Assembly (NCBI RefSeq): GCF_003432385.1 | Contig: NZ_CP031841.1 | Coordinates: 4,513,501 to 4,577,500 of the forward strand | Reading direction: 5' to 3' | Length of the DNA stretch: 64,000 bases | Origin: Breoghania sp. L-A4 | Lineage (GTDB): Bacteria > Pseudomonadota > Alphaproteobacteria > Rhizobiales > Stappiaceae | Part shown: one piece after another, positions 1 through 11,295 of the stretch | Layout of the letters: every line of letters starts with the position of its first letter | How positions within the stretch are numbered: the stretch's first letter is position 1 | Position numbers and translations under genes: made by a program | Notes under the pieces: generated by a model | The model's input: the letters and a program-made list of their open reading frames with translations, nothing else | The model's database searches: none | What the model was told of the DNA's origin: nothing

Positions 1-918
1 ATGCGCAACGCCAGCCTGAAGCAGCTCCGCGCGCTGTCCGCCGTCGTGCGCACCGGCACTGTGACCGCGGCGGCGAACGAATTAAACGTGACGCCACCGG
101 CGGTTACCACCCAGATCCGGCTGCTGGAGGAGAGCGTCGGGCTGTCGCTTGTGGAGCGCGTCGACGGCGCCTTCCAGCCGACCCAGGCGGGGCAGCTGGT
201 GCTGGGTGCGACAAAACGTATCGAGGCGGTGTTCGAGGAATGCTCGGCGACACTGAGCGCGTTGCGCGGCGGCGGACGCGGGCGGGTATCGGTCGGCGTG
301 GTCAGCACCGCGAAATACGTGGCGCCTCGGGCCATCGCGGCGTTCGCGCGCGATCATCCGGAAGTAGAGATCCAGCTCATCGTCGGCAATCGCGAGGACA
401 CCATCGAGGCGCTGTCGGAAGGCACAATCGACATCGCCGTGATGGGCCGCCCGCCGCACCGGCTGGATGTGGAGGCGGATGTCATCGGCGACCATCCGCA
501 TGTGATCATCGCCCCGCCGGATCACCCGCTGGCGGATGCAACCCACATCGCCATCACCGATCTGGCGAGCGAGACCTTCCTGGTGCGCGAACCGGGATCG
601 GGCACCCGGCTGCTGACCGAACGCGTGCTCTCCAGCCTGACGGAGCACAAGCCCACATTCGGCATGCAGATCGGCTCCAACGAGACCATCAAGCAGGCGG
701 TGATGGCGGGCCTGGGCATCGCGCTGATTTCCGCGCACACCGTTGCCAACGAGTTGGAAAGCGGCCGTCTGGTTGTGCTGGACGTGGAAGGGCTGCCGGT
801 GATCCGGCAATGGTTCGTGGTCAAGCGCGCCGACCGCAAGCTCCTGCCCGCGGCCGGCGGGTTTCGCGACTTCATGGTCGAGAAAGGCGGCAGTTTCCTT
901 CCCGACACGGGGCTTTGA
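1..918 (+). CDS. LysR family transcriptional regulator (CbbR-like)
   Basis: A 305-residue protein of normal LysR length. Residues about 5-64 form the winged helix-turn-helix (LKQLRALSAVVRTGTVTAAA, then PPAVTTQIRLLEESVGLSLVER), and residues about 90-295 form the periplasmic-binding-like effector domain. The effector part resembles CbbR-type regulators (GNREDTIEAL, IGSNETIKQAVMAGLGI). That similarity is to the subfamily only, because no Calvin-cycle gene lies in the window. The ATG is the first base of the window, so an upstream start cannot be excluded, but the usual short LysR N-terminus is complete. It converges on the TauE/SafE gene with a 15-base gap. LysR targets are usually divergent, so its target probably lies left of the window. 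Confidence 0.85.
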   Translation: MRNASLKQLRALSAVVRTGTVTAAANELNVTPPAVTTQIRLLEESVGLSLVERVDGAFQPTQAGQLVLGATKRIEAVFEECSATLSALRGGGRGRVSVGVVSTAKYVAPRAIAAFARDHPEVEIQLIVGNREDTIEALSEGTIDIAVMGRPPHRLDVEADVIGDHPHVIIAPPDHPLADATHIAITDLASETFLVREPGSGTRLLTERVLSSLTEHKPTFGMQIGSNETIKQAVMAGLGIALISAHTVANELESGRLVVLDVEGLPVIRQWFVVKRADRKLLPAAGGFRDFMVEKGGSFLPDTGL

Positions 919-933
919 GGCAGCCCGATCCGC

Positions 934-1704
934 TCAGGGCTTGAACGCCAGCCAAATGAAGTTGGCCGCGCCCAACACGGTGAGCACGTCCACGAAGCCG
1001 GCGTGGGAATCGTTGTTCATGCGGCGCAGGGCGACCCGGCCGAGATAATTGCCCGGAATCGTCAGCAGACCGACGAGGACGCCGATGGCGATGAAATGCG
1101 CGTCGAGAAGGTTCGTGCCGCCGAACACCGCGACGCGGGTGATGTTGGTGGTCAGGGCGATGACGGCGAGCGTGGCGACGAAGGCTTCCTTGGTCAGCCC
1201 GTAGCCAAGCATGAAGGGGATCAGCAGCATGCCGGGACCAACGGAGGCGCCCGACAGGATTCCGTAGACGCCGCCCGCGCCGCCCAACGACCGCCACGTG
1301 GCGTTGATGTTATGCGCCTTGGCCCATCGGCGCAGCGGGATGGATGCCAGAATCACAACGGCCAGCAAAAGCGCGATGGCGGCACTCGGCAGATGGCCGT
1401 AGACCATCGCGCCGGCGACGATGCAGGGCACGGCCGGAATCGCCACGATCAGGTAGGCGCGGCGGTTGATGTCGCCGAAATTCAGCACCGCCCTGGCGCT
1501 GTGGCTGATCAGCAGGGCCACGCTCATCACCGGAATGATCGGCTTGACGCCGATCAGCGGCGCAAGGGCTGCCGCCAGCAGAAAGCCGCCCGCAACGCCC
1601 GTCGCGCCGTGTATGGCCGAGGTTATGATGGCCACGACGGCCACGCCGACAAAGGTCCAGACACCGAACTCGTCAACGAGACCAGACAGAATTTCGAGGA
1701 TCAC
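934..1704 (-). CDS. TauE/SafE family sulfite/anion exporter
   Basis: A 256-residue, highly hydrophobic protein with about eight predicted membrane segments. It has the typical TauE/SafE features: an N-terminal segment with GATGVAGGFLLAAALAPLIG, and a second repeat with GGVYGILSGASVGPGMLLIP. The family exports sulfite, sulfoacetate or other small organic anions across the inner membrane; the substrate here cannot be read from sequence. Its ATG overlaps the stop of the upstream D-2-hydroxyacid dehydrogenase gene by four bases (ATGA at 1701-1704). The two are therefore translationally coupled, and the exporter may move a related 2-hydroxy or 2-oxo acid. Confidence 0.85.
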   Translation of the reverse strand: MILEILSGLVDEFGVWTFVGVAVVAIITSAIHGATGVAGGFLLAAALAPLIGVKPIIPVMSVALLISHSARAVLNFGDINRRAYLIVAIPAVPCIVAGAMVYGHLPSAAIALLLAVVILASIPLRRWAKAHNINATWRSLGGAGGVYGILSGASVGPGMLLIPFMLGYGLTKEAFVATLAVIALTTNITRVAVFGGTNLLDAHFIAIGVLVGLLTIPGNYLGRVALRRMNNDSHAGFVDVLTVLGAANFIWLAFKP

Positions 1705-2651
1705 GGGGCGATCTCCCGCACCGGCGCGCCGGCCAGGAAGGCTTCGATTGCCTCCACGGTTTCCCCGTAGAAGACCTTGTAGGTTTCCCGCGTCACGTAG
1801 CCCAGATGCGGGGTCAGCAGAAGGTTGCGCGCGGCCTTCAGCGGATGATCGGCCGGCAGCGGCTCCTCGTCGAAGACATCGAGCGCGGCGCCGCCGATGC
1901 GGCCCTCGTCAAGCGCCGCGATCAACGCCGCCTGATCGATGATCGGGCCGCGCGAGGTGTTGATCAGGCAGGCATCGGGCTTCATGAGCGCCAGTTCCGC
2001 CGCTCCGATCAGGCCATGGGTGCGCGGCGACAGCCGCTGGTGTATGGTGATGAAATCGGCGCTTTGCAGAAGTTCCTGCTTCGTCGCCTTGCGCACGCCA
2101 ACCTCGGCGCAGCGGTCCTCGGTGAGGTTCTCGCTCCAGGCGATCACCTCCATGCCGAAGGCCTTGGCGAAGCCGGCGACGAGCGAGCCGAGCCGACCCA
2201 GGCCGATGACGCCGAGGACGGCGCCGCGCAGATCCCGGCCCAGCCCAACCTGCCAGCCGCCCGCCATCAGCGAGGCGTTCTCAGGAGCGATTCGCCGCGC
2301 CAGCGCCAGCATCAGCCCCATGGTCAGCTCGCCCGTCGCATGTCCCGGAGAGCGGGTGCCGCAGACGGTGACGCCGCGCGCGGCCGCCGCCGCAACATCG
2401 ATCGCCGCGTTGCGCGCCCCCGTGGTGACGATCAGTTTCAGATCCGCAAGCCCGTCGATGACGGTGCTGGAAAACGCCGTGCGTTCGCGCATCAGACAGA
2501 CGATGTCGTATCCCTGCAGCGCCGCGATCACATCCGCCGCGCCACCCAGCGGCGCGGAGAAGAACGTGACCTCATGCGCGGCTTCCAGGCCGCTCCAATC
2601 GGCGCAGGATCGGGCCACGCCCTGATAATCATCGAGAACGGCGATACGCAT
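1701..2651 (-). CDS. D-2-hydroxyacid dehydrogenase (NAD-binding)
   Basis: A 316-residue member of the D-isomer-specific 2-hydroxyacid dehydrogenase family, reducing 2-oxo acids or oxidising D-2-hydroxy acids with NAD(P). The Rossmann motif GLGRLG is at residues 150-155. The catalytic triad is visible as Arg234 (NTSRGP), a Glu in FDEEPLP near 262, and His282 (TPHLGYVT). The frame stays open to 2852, but the family N-terminus MRIAVLDDY begins at 2651, so that start is used. The extra 67 codons would run through the divergent promoter and the GntR operator. It is the first gene of a two-gene operon with the TauE/SafE exporter and is divergent from a GntR gene that probably controls it. Confidence 0.88.
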   Translation of the reverse strand: MRIAVLDDYQGVARSCADWSGLEAAHEVTFFSAPLGGAADVIAALQGYDIVCLMRERTAFSSTVIDGLADLKLIVTTGARNAAIDVAAAAARGVTVCGTRSPGHATGELTMGLMLALARRIAPENASLMAGGWQVGLGRDLRGAVLGVIGLGRLGSLVAGFAKAFGMEVIAWSENLTEDRCAEVGVRKATKQELLQSADFITIHQRLSPRTHGLIGAAELALMKPDACLINTSRGPIIDQAALIAALDEGRIGGAALDVFDEEPLPADHPLKAARNLLLTPHLGYVTRETYKVFYGETVEAIEAFLAGAPVREIAP

Positions 2652-2682
2652 GTCGGCCTCTTGCTTTGTCAAATCGTGCACA

Positions 2683-2695
2683 TATGTATACAATA
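2683..2695. promoter_or_regulatory. Putative GntR/FCD operator (TGTATACA palindrome)
   Basis: The perfect palindrome TGTATACA at 2685-2692 lies in the AT-rich gap between the divergent dehydrogenase and GntR genes, within the element TATGTATACAATA. FCD-subfamily GntR regulators commonly bind TnGTnnnACnA-type sites, which this fits. The position about 32 bases upstream of the dehydrogenase start is suitable for repression. The site is seen; its assignment to the neighbouring regulator is inference. Confidence 0.5.
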
Positions 2696-2829
2696 ATGCA
2701 TGCCCGGTATCCACCACCAAAACGGGCAAAGCGCGGGAGGTCTTCTCTTGCCGCTTGGCAAGCATGGCCGTTCCGGCGCACCATTGGAGAAAGCTCGTCG
2801 AAAACACGCGCGCGCGCAGGGATGGACGT

Positions 2830-3447
2830 ATGAACGGCTCTGATATCTGCAAGGCATTGATCGGTCAAATCGAAGCCGGCGAACTCAAGCCCGGCGGCCG
2901 TTTGCGCGAAAACGAGCTCGCGACGCGCTTCGGCGTGTCCCGCACGCCAATCCGCGAGGGGCTGAAGCGGCTTGAGGCGCAGGGGCTGCTGATGCACGAG
3001 CCGCACCGCGGCATGATCATCCCCAAGCTCGACAACGACCAGATCAACGAACTCTATGTGGTGCGCGAGGTGCTGGAAGGCACCGCCGCGCGGCTGGCCG
3101 CGCAGCACGCCTCGCCGGCGGAGATCGAGATTCTCAAGGAGATGGTCGAGGAGGACCGGGCCAACATCGACAACCTGTCGAAAGTCGCGATGAACAACCG
3201 CAAGTTCCACCGCCGTCTGGCGCTGGCCTCGCACAACCGCTACCTGATCCAGCAGATGGACCAGCTGAAGGTCTCGCTGATCCTGCTCGATGGCTCGACG
3301 ATGCGCGAGGAAGACCGCCGCCGCGCCGCAGTCCAGGAGCATGCCGACATCGTCGACGCCATCGCAGCGCGCGATTTCGACCGCGCGGCGCAGGCCGCCA
3401 GCCATCACATCATCGTCGCGCACAAGGTCCGGCTGACGCTGCTTTAA
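2830..3447 (+). CDS. GntR family transcriptional regulator, FCD domain
   Basis: A 205-residue regulator. The N-terminal winged helix covers about residues 5-70 (IEAGELKPGGRLRENELATR, then FGVSRTPIREGLKRLEAQGL). The C-terminal all-helical FCD effector domain includes VVREVLEGTAARLAAQ and late histidines (HADIVDAI, ASHHIIVAHK) that normally bind metal and ligand. An open frame continues upstream to 2650, but those residues are atypical and cover the operator, so the ATG at 2830 after a GG-rich ribosome site is chosen. It is divergent from the dehydrogenase/TauE operon and probably controls it in response to an organic acid. Confidence 0.85.
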   Translation: MNGSDICKALIGQIEAGELKPGGRLRENELATRFGVSRTPIREGLKRLEAQGLLMHEPHRGMIIPKLDNDQINELYVVREVLEGTAARLAAQHASPAEIEILKEMVEEDRANIDNLSKVAMNNRKFHRRLALASHNRYLIQQMDQLKVSLILLDGSTMREEDRRRAAVQEHADIVDAIAARDFDRAAQAASHHIIVAHKVRLTLL

Positions 3448-3468
3448 AATCCAGCGGACCCGCGGCCT

Positions 3469-4968
3469 TCAAGACCGCGTGCGCGCAACCGCGTCGCGCC
3501 ACCCCTCCATCAGGGATTGCCGCTCGGCGTCGGGCATCAGCGGCTCGAACCGCCGCTCAAGCCGCCAGCGGCTGGAAAACTCCGCCATCCCCGGCCAGAC
3601 GCCGGCCCTGCTGCCGGCCAGCCAAGCGGCGCCCAGCGCGGTCGTCTCCAGCGTCTTCGGCCGGTCGACGGGCGCGCCGAGAACGTCGGCGAGAAACTGC
3701 ATGGTCCAGTCGGACGCGGTCATGCCGCCGTCCACCCGCAGCACCGTCTGGGCGTCATCGCCGGCATGCGATACATTCCAGTCGGCATGCATGGCGTCGA
3801 TCAGATCGCAGGTCTGGTAGCCGACGGATTCAAGCGCCGCCCGGGCGAAATCCTCCGCGGTCGTCGCCCGGGTGATGCCGAAGATCGCGCCGCGCGCGTC
3901 CGGATCCCAGTGCGGCGCGCCAAGCCCGACGAAGGCGGGGACCATGTAGATACGCGCCTCGGGGTCCGAGCGCTCCGCCATGGCCTGGGTTTCCTGCGCC
4001 GTGCCGATGAGCTTCAGCCCGTCGCGCAGCCATTGCACCGCCGCACCCGCGACGAAGATCGAGCCTTCCAGCGCATAGGTGGACACGCCGCCGATCCGGT
4101 AGGCCACGGTGGTGAGCAAGCGATTCTTCGAAGCCACCGGCTGGGTGCCCGTGTTGAGCAGCGCGAAACAGCCCGTGCCGTAGGTGGACTTGACCATGCC
4201 CGGCGCAAAGCACGCCTGGCCGACGACCGCGGCCTGCTGGTCGCCGGCGACACCGAGGATCGGCAGGCGCGCGCCCAGGAACTCCGGCAACGTCGCGCCG
4301 AAATCATCCGCCGAATCCCTGACCTCGGGCAGCATCTCCATCGGCACGTTGAGCAGCCGGCACAGATCCGCGTCCCAGTGATGCCCGGCGATGTTGTAGA
4401 GCAGCGTGCGCGCCGCATTGGTGGCATCGGTTGCGTGCACCGCCCCGCCGGTGAGCTTCCAGATCAGCCAACTGTCGACCGTGCCGAACAGAAGCCCGCC
4501 GGCTTCCGCGCGCGCCCGCGCGCCCTCGACGTTCTCAAGGATCCAGGCGAGCTTGGTGCCGGAAAAATAGGGATCGAGCAGCAGGCCGGTCTTTTCCTGC
4601 ACAACCGCCTCAAAACCCTCGGCCTTCAGGCGTGCGCAGAAGTCCGCCGTCCGCCGGTCCTGCCAGACAATGGCGTTGTACACCGGTTCGCCGGTCGCCT
4701 TGTCCCAGACGACCGTCGTCTCGCGCTGATTGGTGATGCCCACAGCCGCGATGTCTTTGGCGGTGATGCCCGCACGCTCGATCGCCTCGCGGCAGACATC
4801 GAGCGTCGTCGTCCAGAGGTCGCGCGGATCATGCTCGACCCAGCCGGAATGCGGAAAATGCTGGGCGAACTCCGCCTGGCCAACGCCTTTTGGCGCAAAG
4901 TCGCCATCGAAAACGATGGCGCGGCTCGAGGTGGTTCCCTGATCGATCGCGAGAATGAAGTCCGGCAT
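3469..4968 (-). CDS. glpK: Glycerol kinase GlpK
   Basis: A 499-residue FGGY-family kinase that phosphorylates glycerol to sn-glycerol 3-phosphate with ATP in the cytoplasm. The N-terminal phosphate loop [16 protein letters not shown], the [13 protein letters not shown] segment, [25 protein letters not shown] and the C-terminal [18 protein letters not shown] are all diagnostic. Length equals the family norm. A GGAGGG ribosome site precedes the ATG. It is the last gene of the minus-strand glycerol cluster, separated from glpV by about 118 bases with a hairpin, so it may be partly uncoupled from the transporter transcript. Its product feeds the GlpD dehydrogenase encoded at the head of the cluster. 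Confidence 0.96.
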   Translation of the reverse strand: MPDFILAIDQGTTSSRAIVFDGDFAPKGVGQAEFAQHFPHSGWVEHDPRDLWTTTLDVCREAIERAGITAKDIAAVGITNQRETTVVWDKATGEPVYNAIVWQDRRTADFCARLKAEGFEAVVQEKTGLLLDPYFSGTKLAWILENVEGARARAEAGGLLFGTVDSWLIWKLTGGAVHATDATNAARTLLYNIAGHHWDADLCRLLNVPMEMLPEVRDSADDFGATLPEFLGARLPILGVAGDQQAAVVGQACFAPGMVKSTYGTGCFALLNTGTQPVASKNRLLTTVAYRIGGVSTYALEGSIFVAGAAVQWLRDGLKLIGTAQETQAMAERSDPEARIYMVPAFVGLGAPHWDPDARGAIFGITRATTAEDFARAALESVGYQTCDLIDAMHADWNVSHAGDDAQTVLRVDGGMTASDWTMQFLADVLGAPVDRPKTLETTALGAAWLAGSRAGVWPGMAEFSSRWRLERRFEPLMPDAERQSLMEGWRDAVARTRS

Positions 4969-5028
4969 GCGCCCTCCCGAGGGAAATTTTTCCCGACTGT
5001 ATCGCGGCAGCCGGACCGCATAAAGAGA

Positions 5029-5049
5029 CGGCCGGAACTTGTCCGGCCG
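5029..5049 (-). terminator. Hairpin between glpV and glpK
   Basis: A perfect 7-bp GC stem (GGCCGGA at 5030-5036 with TCCGGCC at 5042-5048) around a 5-base loop lies just downstream of glpV. There is only a weak T stretch after it on the minus strand (TCTCTTTAT). It is therefore probably a partial terminator or an mRNA-stabilising stem that lowers glpK relative to glpV. Confidence 0.45.
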
Positions 5050-5086
5050 CCCAGGTGTTTCCAGACCGTCGCCGGTCCGGGAGGAA

Positions 5087-6820
5087 CTACTTGTTCATCG
5101 CGTCGGCCCAGCTCTTGATCAGCTCGTCATAGTTGACGGTGATCGGCTGTTCCTTCTCGTTGGCGAGCTTGGCCTGCGGCGCGAGATTGCCGTCGGCCTT
5201 GGCCTTCTCGACCCAGTACTCCATCGGGTGCTCCTCGTTGAGCTTCGGCCCGATGTCGCCCTGCACGCCCGCGCGTTCCAGACGCGCCAGCACCTTCTCC
5301 TGCTCGGCGCACAGCGAATCCATGGCCGCCTGCGCGGTCTTGGCGCCCGAGGACGCATCGCCGATCGCCTGCCACCAAAGCTGCGCGAGCTTCGGATAAT
5401 CCGGCACGTTGGTGCCCGTGGGCGACCACTGCACGCGCGCCGGAGAGCGGTAGAACTCGATCAGACCGCCGAGCTGCGGAGCGCGCTCGGTGAAGCTGTC
5501 GTGCCGGATCGTGCTCTCGCGGATGAAGGTCAGGCCAACATGGCTCTTCTTCACGTCCACGGTCTTGGAGGTGACGAACTGGGCGTAGAGCCAGGCCGCC
5601 TTGGCGCGGTCGACCGGAGTCGACTTCATAAGGGTCCAGGAACCGGCGTCCTGATAACCGAGCTTCATGCCGTCCTTCCAGTAGGACCCATGCGGGCTCG
5701 GCGCCATGCGCCACTTCGGCGTGCCGTCGTCGTTCATCACCGGCAGGCCTTCCTTGACCATGTCGGCGGTGAACGCCGTGTACCAGAAGATCTGCTGCGC
5801 AATCGCGCCCTGCGCCGGCACAGGACCGGATTCGGAGAAGGTCATGCCCGGAGCTTCCGGCGGCGCGTAGGCCTTCATCCAGTCGAGGTATTTCTCGATG
5901 GAATAGACGGCCGCGGGCCCGTTGGTGTCGCCGCCGCGCGCGACGCAGGAACCGACGGGACGGGAGTTCTCGTCCACCCGGATGCCCCATTCGTCCACGG
6001 GAAGGCCGTTGGGGATACCCTTGTCGCCGTTGCCGGCCATCGACAGCCATGCGTCGGTGAACCGCCAGCCGAGCGAGGGATCCTTCTTGCCGTAGTCCAT
6101 GTGGCCATAGACCTTGGCGCCGTCGATCTCGCGTCCGGTGAAGAACTCGGCGATGTCCTCATAGGCCGACCAGTTGACCGGAACGCCCAGCTCGTAGCCG
6201 TATTTGGCCTTGAAATCTTCCTTGTTCTTGGCGTCGTTGAACCAGTCGTACCGGAACCAGTAGAGGTTCGCGAACTGCTGGTCGGGCAGCTGGTAGAGCT
6301 TGCCGTCCGGCGCCGTGGTGAACGACTTGCCGATGAAGTCGTCGACGTCCAGGCCGGGGTTGGTGACGTCCTGCCCCTCGCCGGTCATCCAGTCGGAGAG
6401 ATTGCGGGCCTGCTGGTAGCGCCAGTGGGTGCCGATCAGGTCCGAGTCGTTGATGTAGGCGTCGTAGATGTTCTCGCCCGACTGCATCTGCGTCTGCAGC
6501 TTCTCCACCACGTCGCCTTCGCCGATGAGATCGTGCGTCACCTTGATGCCGGTGATCTCGGTGAAGGCCTGGGCCAGTGTCTTGGCCTCGTATTCATGGG
6601 TGGTGATGGTCTCCGAAACCACCTTGATCTCCATGCCGGCAAAGGGCTCGGCCGCCTTCACGAACCATTCCATCTCGGCCAACTGGTCGGCCTTGGACAG
6701 GGTCGAGGGCTGGAACTCGTCGTTGACCCAGCGCTCGGCCGCCTCCATGTCGGCAAATGCCGGCGATGCCGCGACCAAAAGGGCCAGAGCCGTTGATGAT
6801 GCCAATATTCCGCGTCGCAT
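5087..6820 (-). CDS. glpV: Glycerol ABC transporter substrate-binding protein GlpV
   Basis: A 577-residue periplasmic solute-binding protein, longer than most family-1 binding proteins but normal for GlpV of rhizobia. A Sec signal peptide is seen at residues 1-23 ([20 protein letters not shown]). The start at 6820 is chosen because GGAGGA lies just upstream and the signal begins there; 20 further in-frame codons upstream look non-coding. The N-terminal [11 protein letters not shown] and the central [19 protein letters not shown] segments are typical of the glycerol-binding family. It delivers glycerol to GlpP/GlpQ. Highest expression within the cluster is expected for this subunit, and hairpins follow it. 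Confidence 0.93.
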   Translation of the reverse strand: MRRGILASSTALALLVAASPAFADMEAAERWVNDEFQPSTLSKADQLAEMEWFVKAAEPFAGMEIKVVSETITTHEYEAKTLAQAFTEITGIKVTHDLIGEGDVVEKLQTQMQSGENIYDAYINDSDLIGTHWRYQQARNLSDWMTGEGQDVTNPGLDVDDFIGKSFTTAPDGKLYQLPDQQFANLYWFRYDWFNDAKNKEDFKAKYGYELGVPVNWSAYEDIAEFFTGREIDGAKVYGHMDYGKKDPSLGWRFTDAWLSMAGNGDKGIPNGLPVDEWGIRVDENSRPVGSCVARGGDTNGPAAVYSIEKYLDWMKAYAPPEAPGMTFSESGPVPAQGAIAQQIFWYTAFTADMVKEGLPVMNDDGTPKWRMAPSPHGSYWKDGMKLGYQDAGSWTLMKSTPVDRAKAAWLYAQFVTSKTVDVKKSHVGLTFIRESTIRHDSFTERAPQLGGLIEFYRSPARVQWSPTGTNVPDYPKLAQLWWQAIGDASSGAKTAQAAMDSLCAEQEKVLARLERAGVQGDIGPKLNEEHPMEYWVEKAKADGNLAPQAKLANEKEQPITVNYDELIKSWADAMNK

Positions 6821-6886
6821 TTGAAATCCTCCCAGGTTTTTATGCGTGATATCCGGAGCACGCGCTCCGCTTCCTCCCATTGACCC

Positions 6887-7168
6887 TCACACCCAGCGGA
6901 ACACGCACACGGCGTAGACCACGCAGACAGCAAGAGCCCACCACAGGCTCGGACCAACCAGCCCGAGCCATGCAAGACAAATGAATGCGCTGCCAAGCAG
7001 CGAAATGAACAGGCGGTCGCCGCGCGTCGTCTCGATGCGCAGCACGCCGACCCGGGGCGCGCCGCCCGGCACGGCGTATTCCCAGACGCCCATGCCGATG
7101 AGCAGCGCGAAGATGGTCAAGAAGAAGATCGTTGTCGGGGCCGTCCAGGCCATCCAGGAATAGTCCAT
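6887..7168 (-). CDS. glpU: GlpU, small membrane protein of the glycerol ABC transporter (DUF2160)
   Basis: A 93-residue hydrophobic protein beginning MDYSWMAWTAPTTIFFLTIF, with about three membrane segments and a short polar loop (RVGVLRIETTRGDRLF). It sits between glpQ and glpV, exactly the place of glpU in the glpSTPQUV operon described in Rhizobium leguminosarum. Family proteins (DUF2160) have this size and topology; their precise role in transport is not established. The start is the ATG at 7168, 11 bases after the glpQ stop. Confidence 0.9.
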   Translation of the reverse strand: MDYSWMAWTAPTTIFFLTIFALLIGMGVWEYAVPGGAPRVGVLRIETTRGDRLFISLLGSAFICLAWLGLVGPSLWWALAVCVVYAVCVFRWV

Positions 7169-7179
7169 GTGCCTCTCCT

Positions 7180-8999
<1,820 letters not shown>

Positions 9000-9002
9000 G
9001 GC

Positions 9003-10100
<1,098 letters not shown>

Positions 10101-10107
10101 GGTTTCC

Positions 10108-11190
10108 TCACGCGGCCGCCCTGGCGTTGCCGATGGCCAGCGTGCCATCGAGGTTGAAGACGAAGAACCGCTCGGGATCGACGAACAGCTCGATGGTGTC
10201 GTCGACGTCGAGAATGTGGATGCCATGCGCCAGCGCCACCCAGCGCTCGTCGGCAAAATCGACGTGAATGTAGCTTTCCGATCCGGTGATCTCGCTGACC
10301 GCGACGGTGGCGGAGAACGCCACACAGCCCTTGTGCGGCCGTGTCAGGCGCAGGTGATGCGGCCGGAAGCCGACCAGATAGTCGCCATCCGCCAGATCGA
10401 CCGAATGCAGCGGCACGGGCATGGACACCGACCCGTCGAGCACGAAGCGCGCACCGCGCTTGGAAAGCCGAAGGGTGTTGAGCGGCGGGTCGGAGAATGT
10501 CCGCGCCGTGATCAGGTCGGCGGGACGCTTGTAGACGTCGATGGTCGGGCCGAACTGCGTCACGCGGCCCTCGCTCAGGGTCACCGTATTGCCGCCCAGG
10601 AGCAACGCTTCCGCAGGCTCCGTCGTCGCGTAGACGAAGACGGCGCCGGTTTCCGCGAAGATGCGCGGCAGTTCGGCCCGCAACTCCTCGCGCAGCTTGT
10701 AGTCGAGATTGGCCAGCGGCTCGTCGAGCAGCACCAGGTCCGCGCCCTTGACCAGCGCGCGCGCCAGCGCCGTGCGCTGCTGCTGGCCGCCCGAAAGCGT
10801 CAGCGGCGTGCGGTCGAGATAGGGACCGAGCTTCATCAGCTCCGCCGCCTCGCGCACCTTGGCCTCGATCGTCGCCTTGCCCATGCGGGCGACCCGCAGC
10901 GGCGATGCGATGTTCTCGTAGACGGTCATCGCGGGGTAGTTGATGAATTGCTGGTAGACCATCGCCACGTTGCGCCGCTGCACCGGCAGGCCGGTGACGT
11001 CCTCGCCGCCCGCGATGATGCGGCCCGAGGTCGGCCGGTCGAGCCCGGCCATCAGCCGCATCAGGGATGTCTTGCCCGACAGCGTCGGGCCGAGCAGCAC
11101 GTTGAGCGCGCCGCTTTCCAGCCGCAGCGAGACGCCGTCGATATGCGTCTCCCGTCCGACGGTCTTGGTGACATCCACCAGTTCCAGCAT
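10108..11190 (-). CDS. glpS: Glycerol ABC transporter ATP-binding protein GlpS
   Basis: A 360-residue CUT1-type ATPase with Walker A (GPTLSGKTSLM), a canonical LSGGQQQRTALARAL signature, Walker B (LVLLDEPLANLD) and a C-terminal TOBE-like domain (DYLVGFRPHHLRLT). The start is placed at MLELVDVTKT (11190), the conserved N-terminus, with GGAAGG upstream; the open frame extends 22 codons further without homology-like sequence. It partners GlpT. The adjacent ATPases differ in their signature motifs, as in the described rhizobial system. Confidence 0.92.
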   Translation of the reverse strand: MLELVDVTKTVGRETHIDGVSLRLESGALNVLLGPTLSGKTSLMRLMAGLDRPTSGRIIAGGEDVTGLPVQRRNVAMVYQQFINYPAMTVYENIASPLRVARMGKATIEAKVREAAELMKLGPYLDRTPLTLSGGQQQRTALARALVKGADLVLLDEPLANLDYKLREELRAELPRIFAETGAVFVYATTEPAEALLLGGNTVTLSEGRVTQFGPTIDVYKRPADLITARTFSDPPLNTLRLSKRGARFVLDGSVSMPVPLHSVDLADGDYLVGFRPHHLRLTRPHKGCVAFSATVAVSEITGSESYIHVDFADERWVALAHGIHILDVDDTIELFVDPERFFVFNLDGTLAIGNARAAA

Positions 11191-11295
11191 GCCTTCCTCC
11201 CCATCGCGGCGGACATCCCGGCTGCTGAACGCAGCTCTCGGCCCCGACCGCTTCATTCCCGCCGCCGCGCGTATCCCGCGCAGCAGCCATTCACC

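Noticed and set aside
2652..2852. N-terminal extension of the D-2-hydroxyacid dehydrogenase
   Set aside because: It would cross the divergent promoter and operator, and the family N-terminus begins at 2651.
3461..3480. Hairpin between the convergent GntR and glpK genes
   Set aside because: Short stem with a mismatch and no T tract; too weak to call as terminator.
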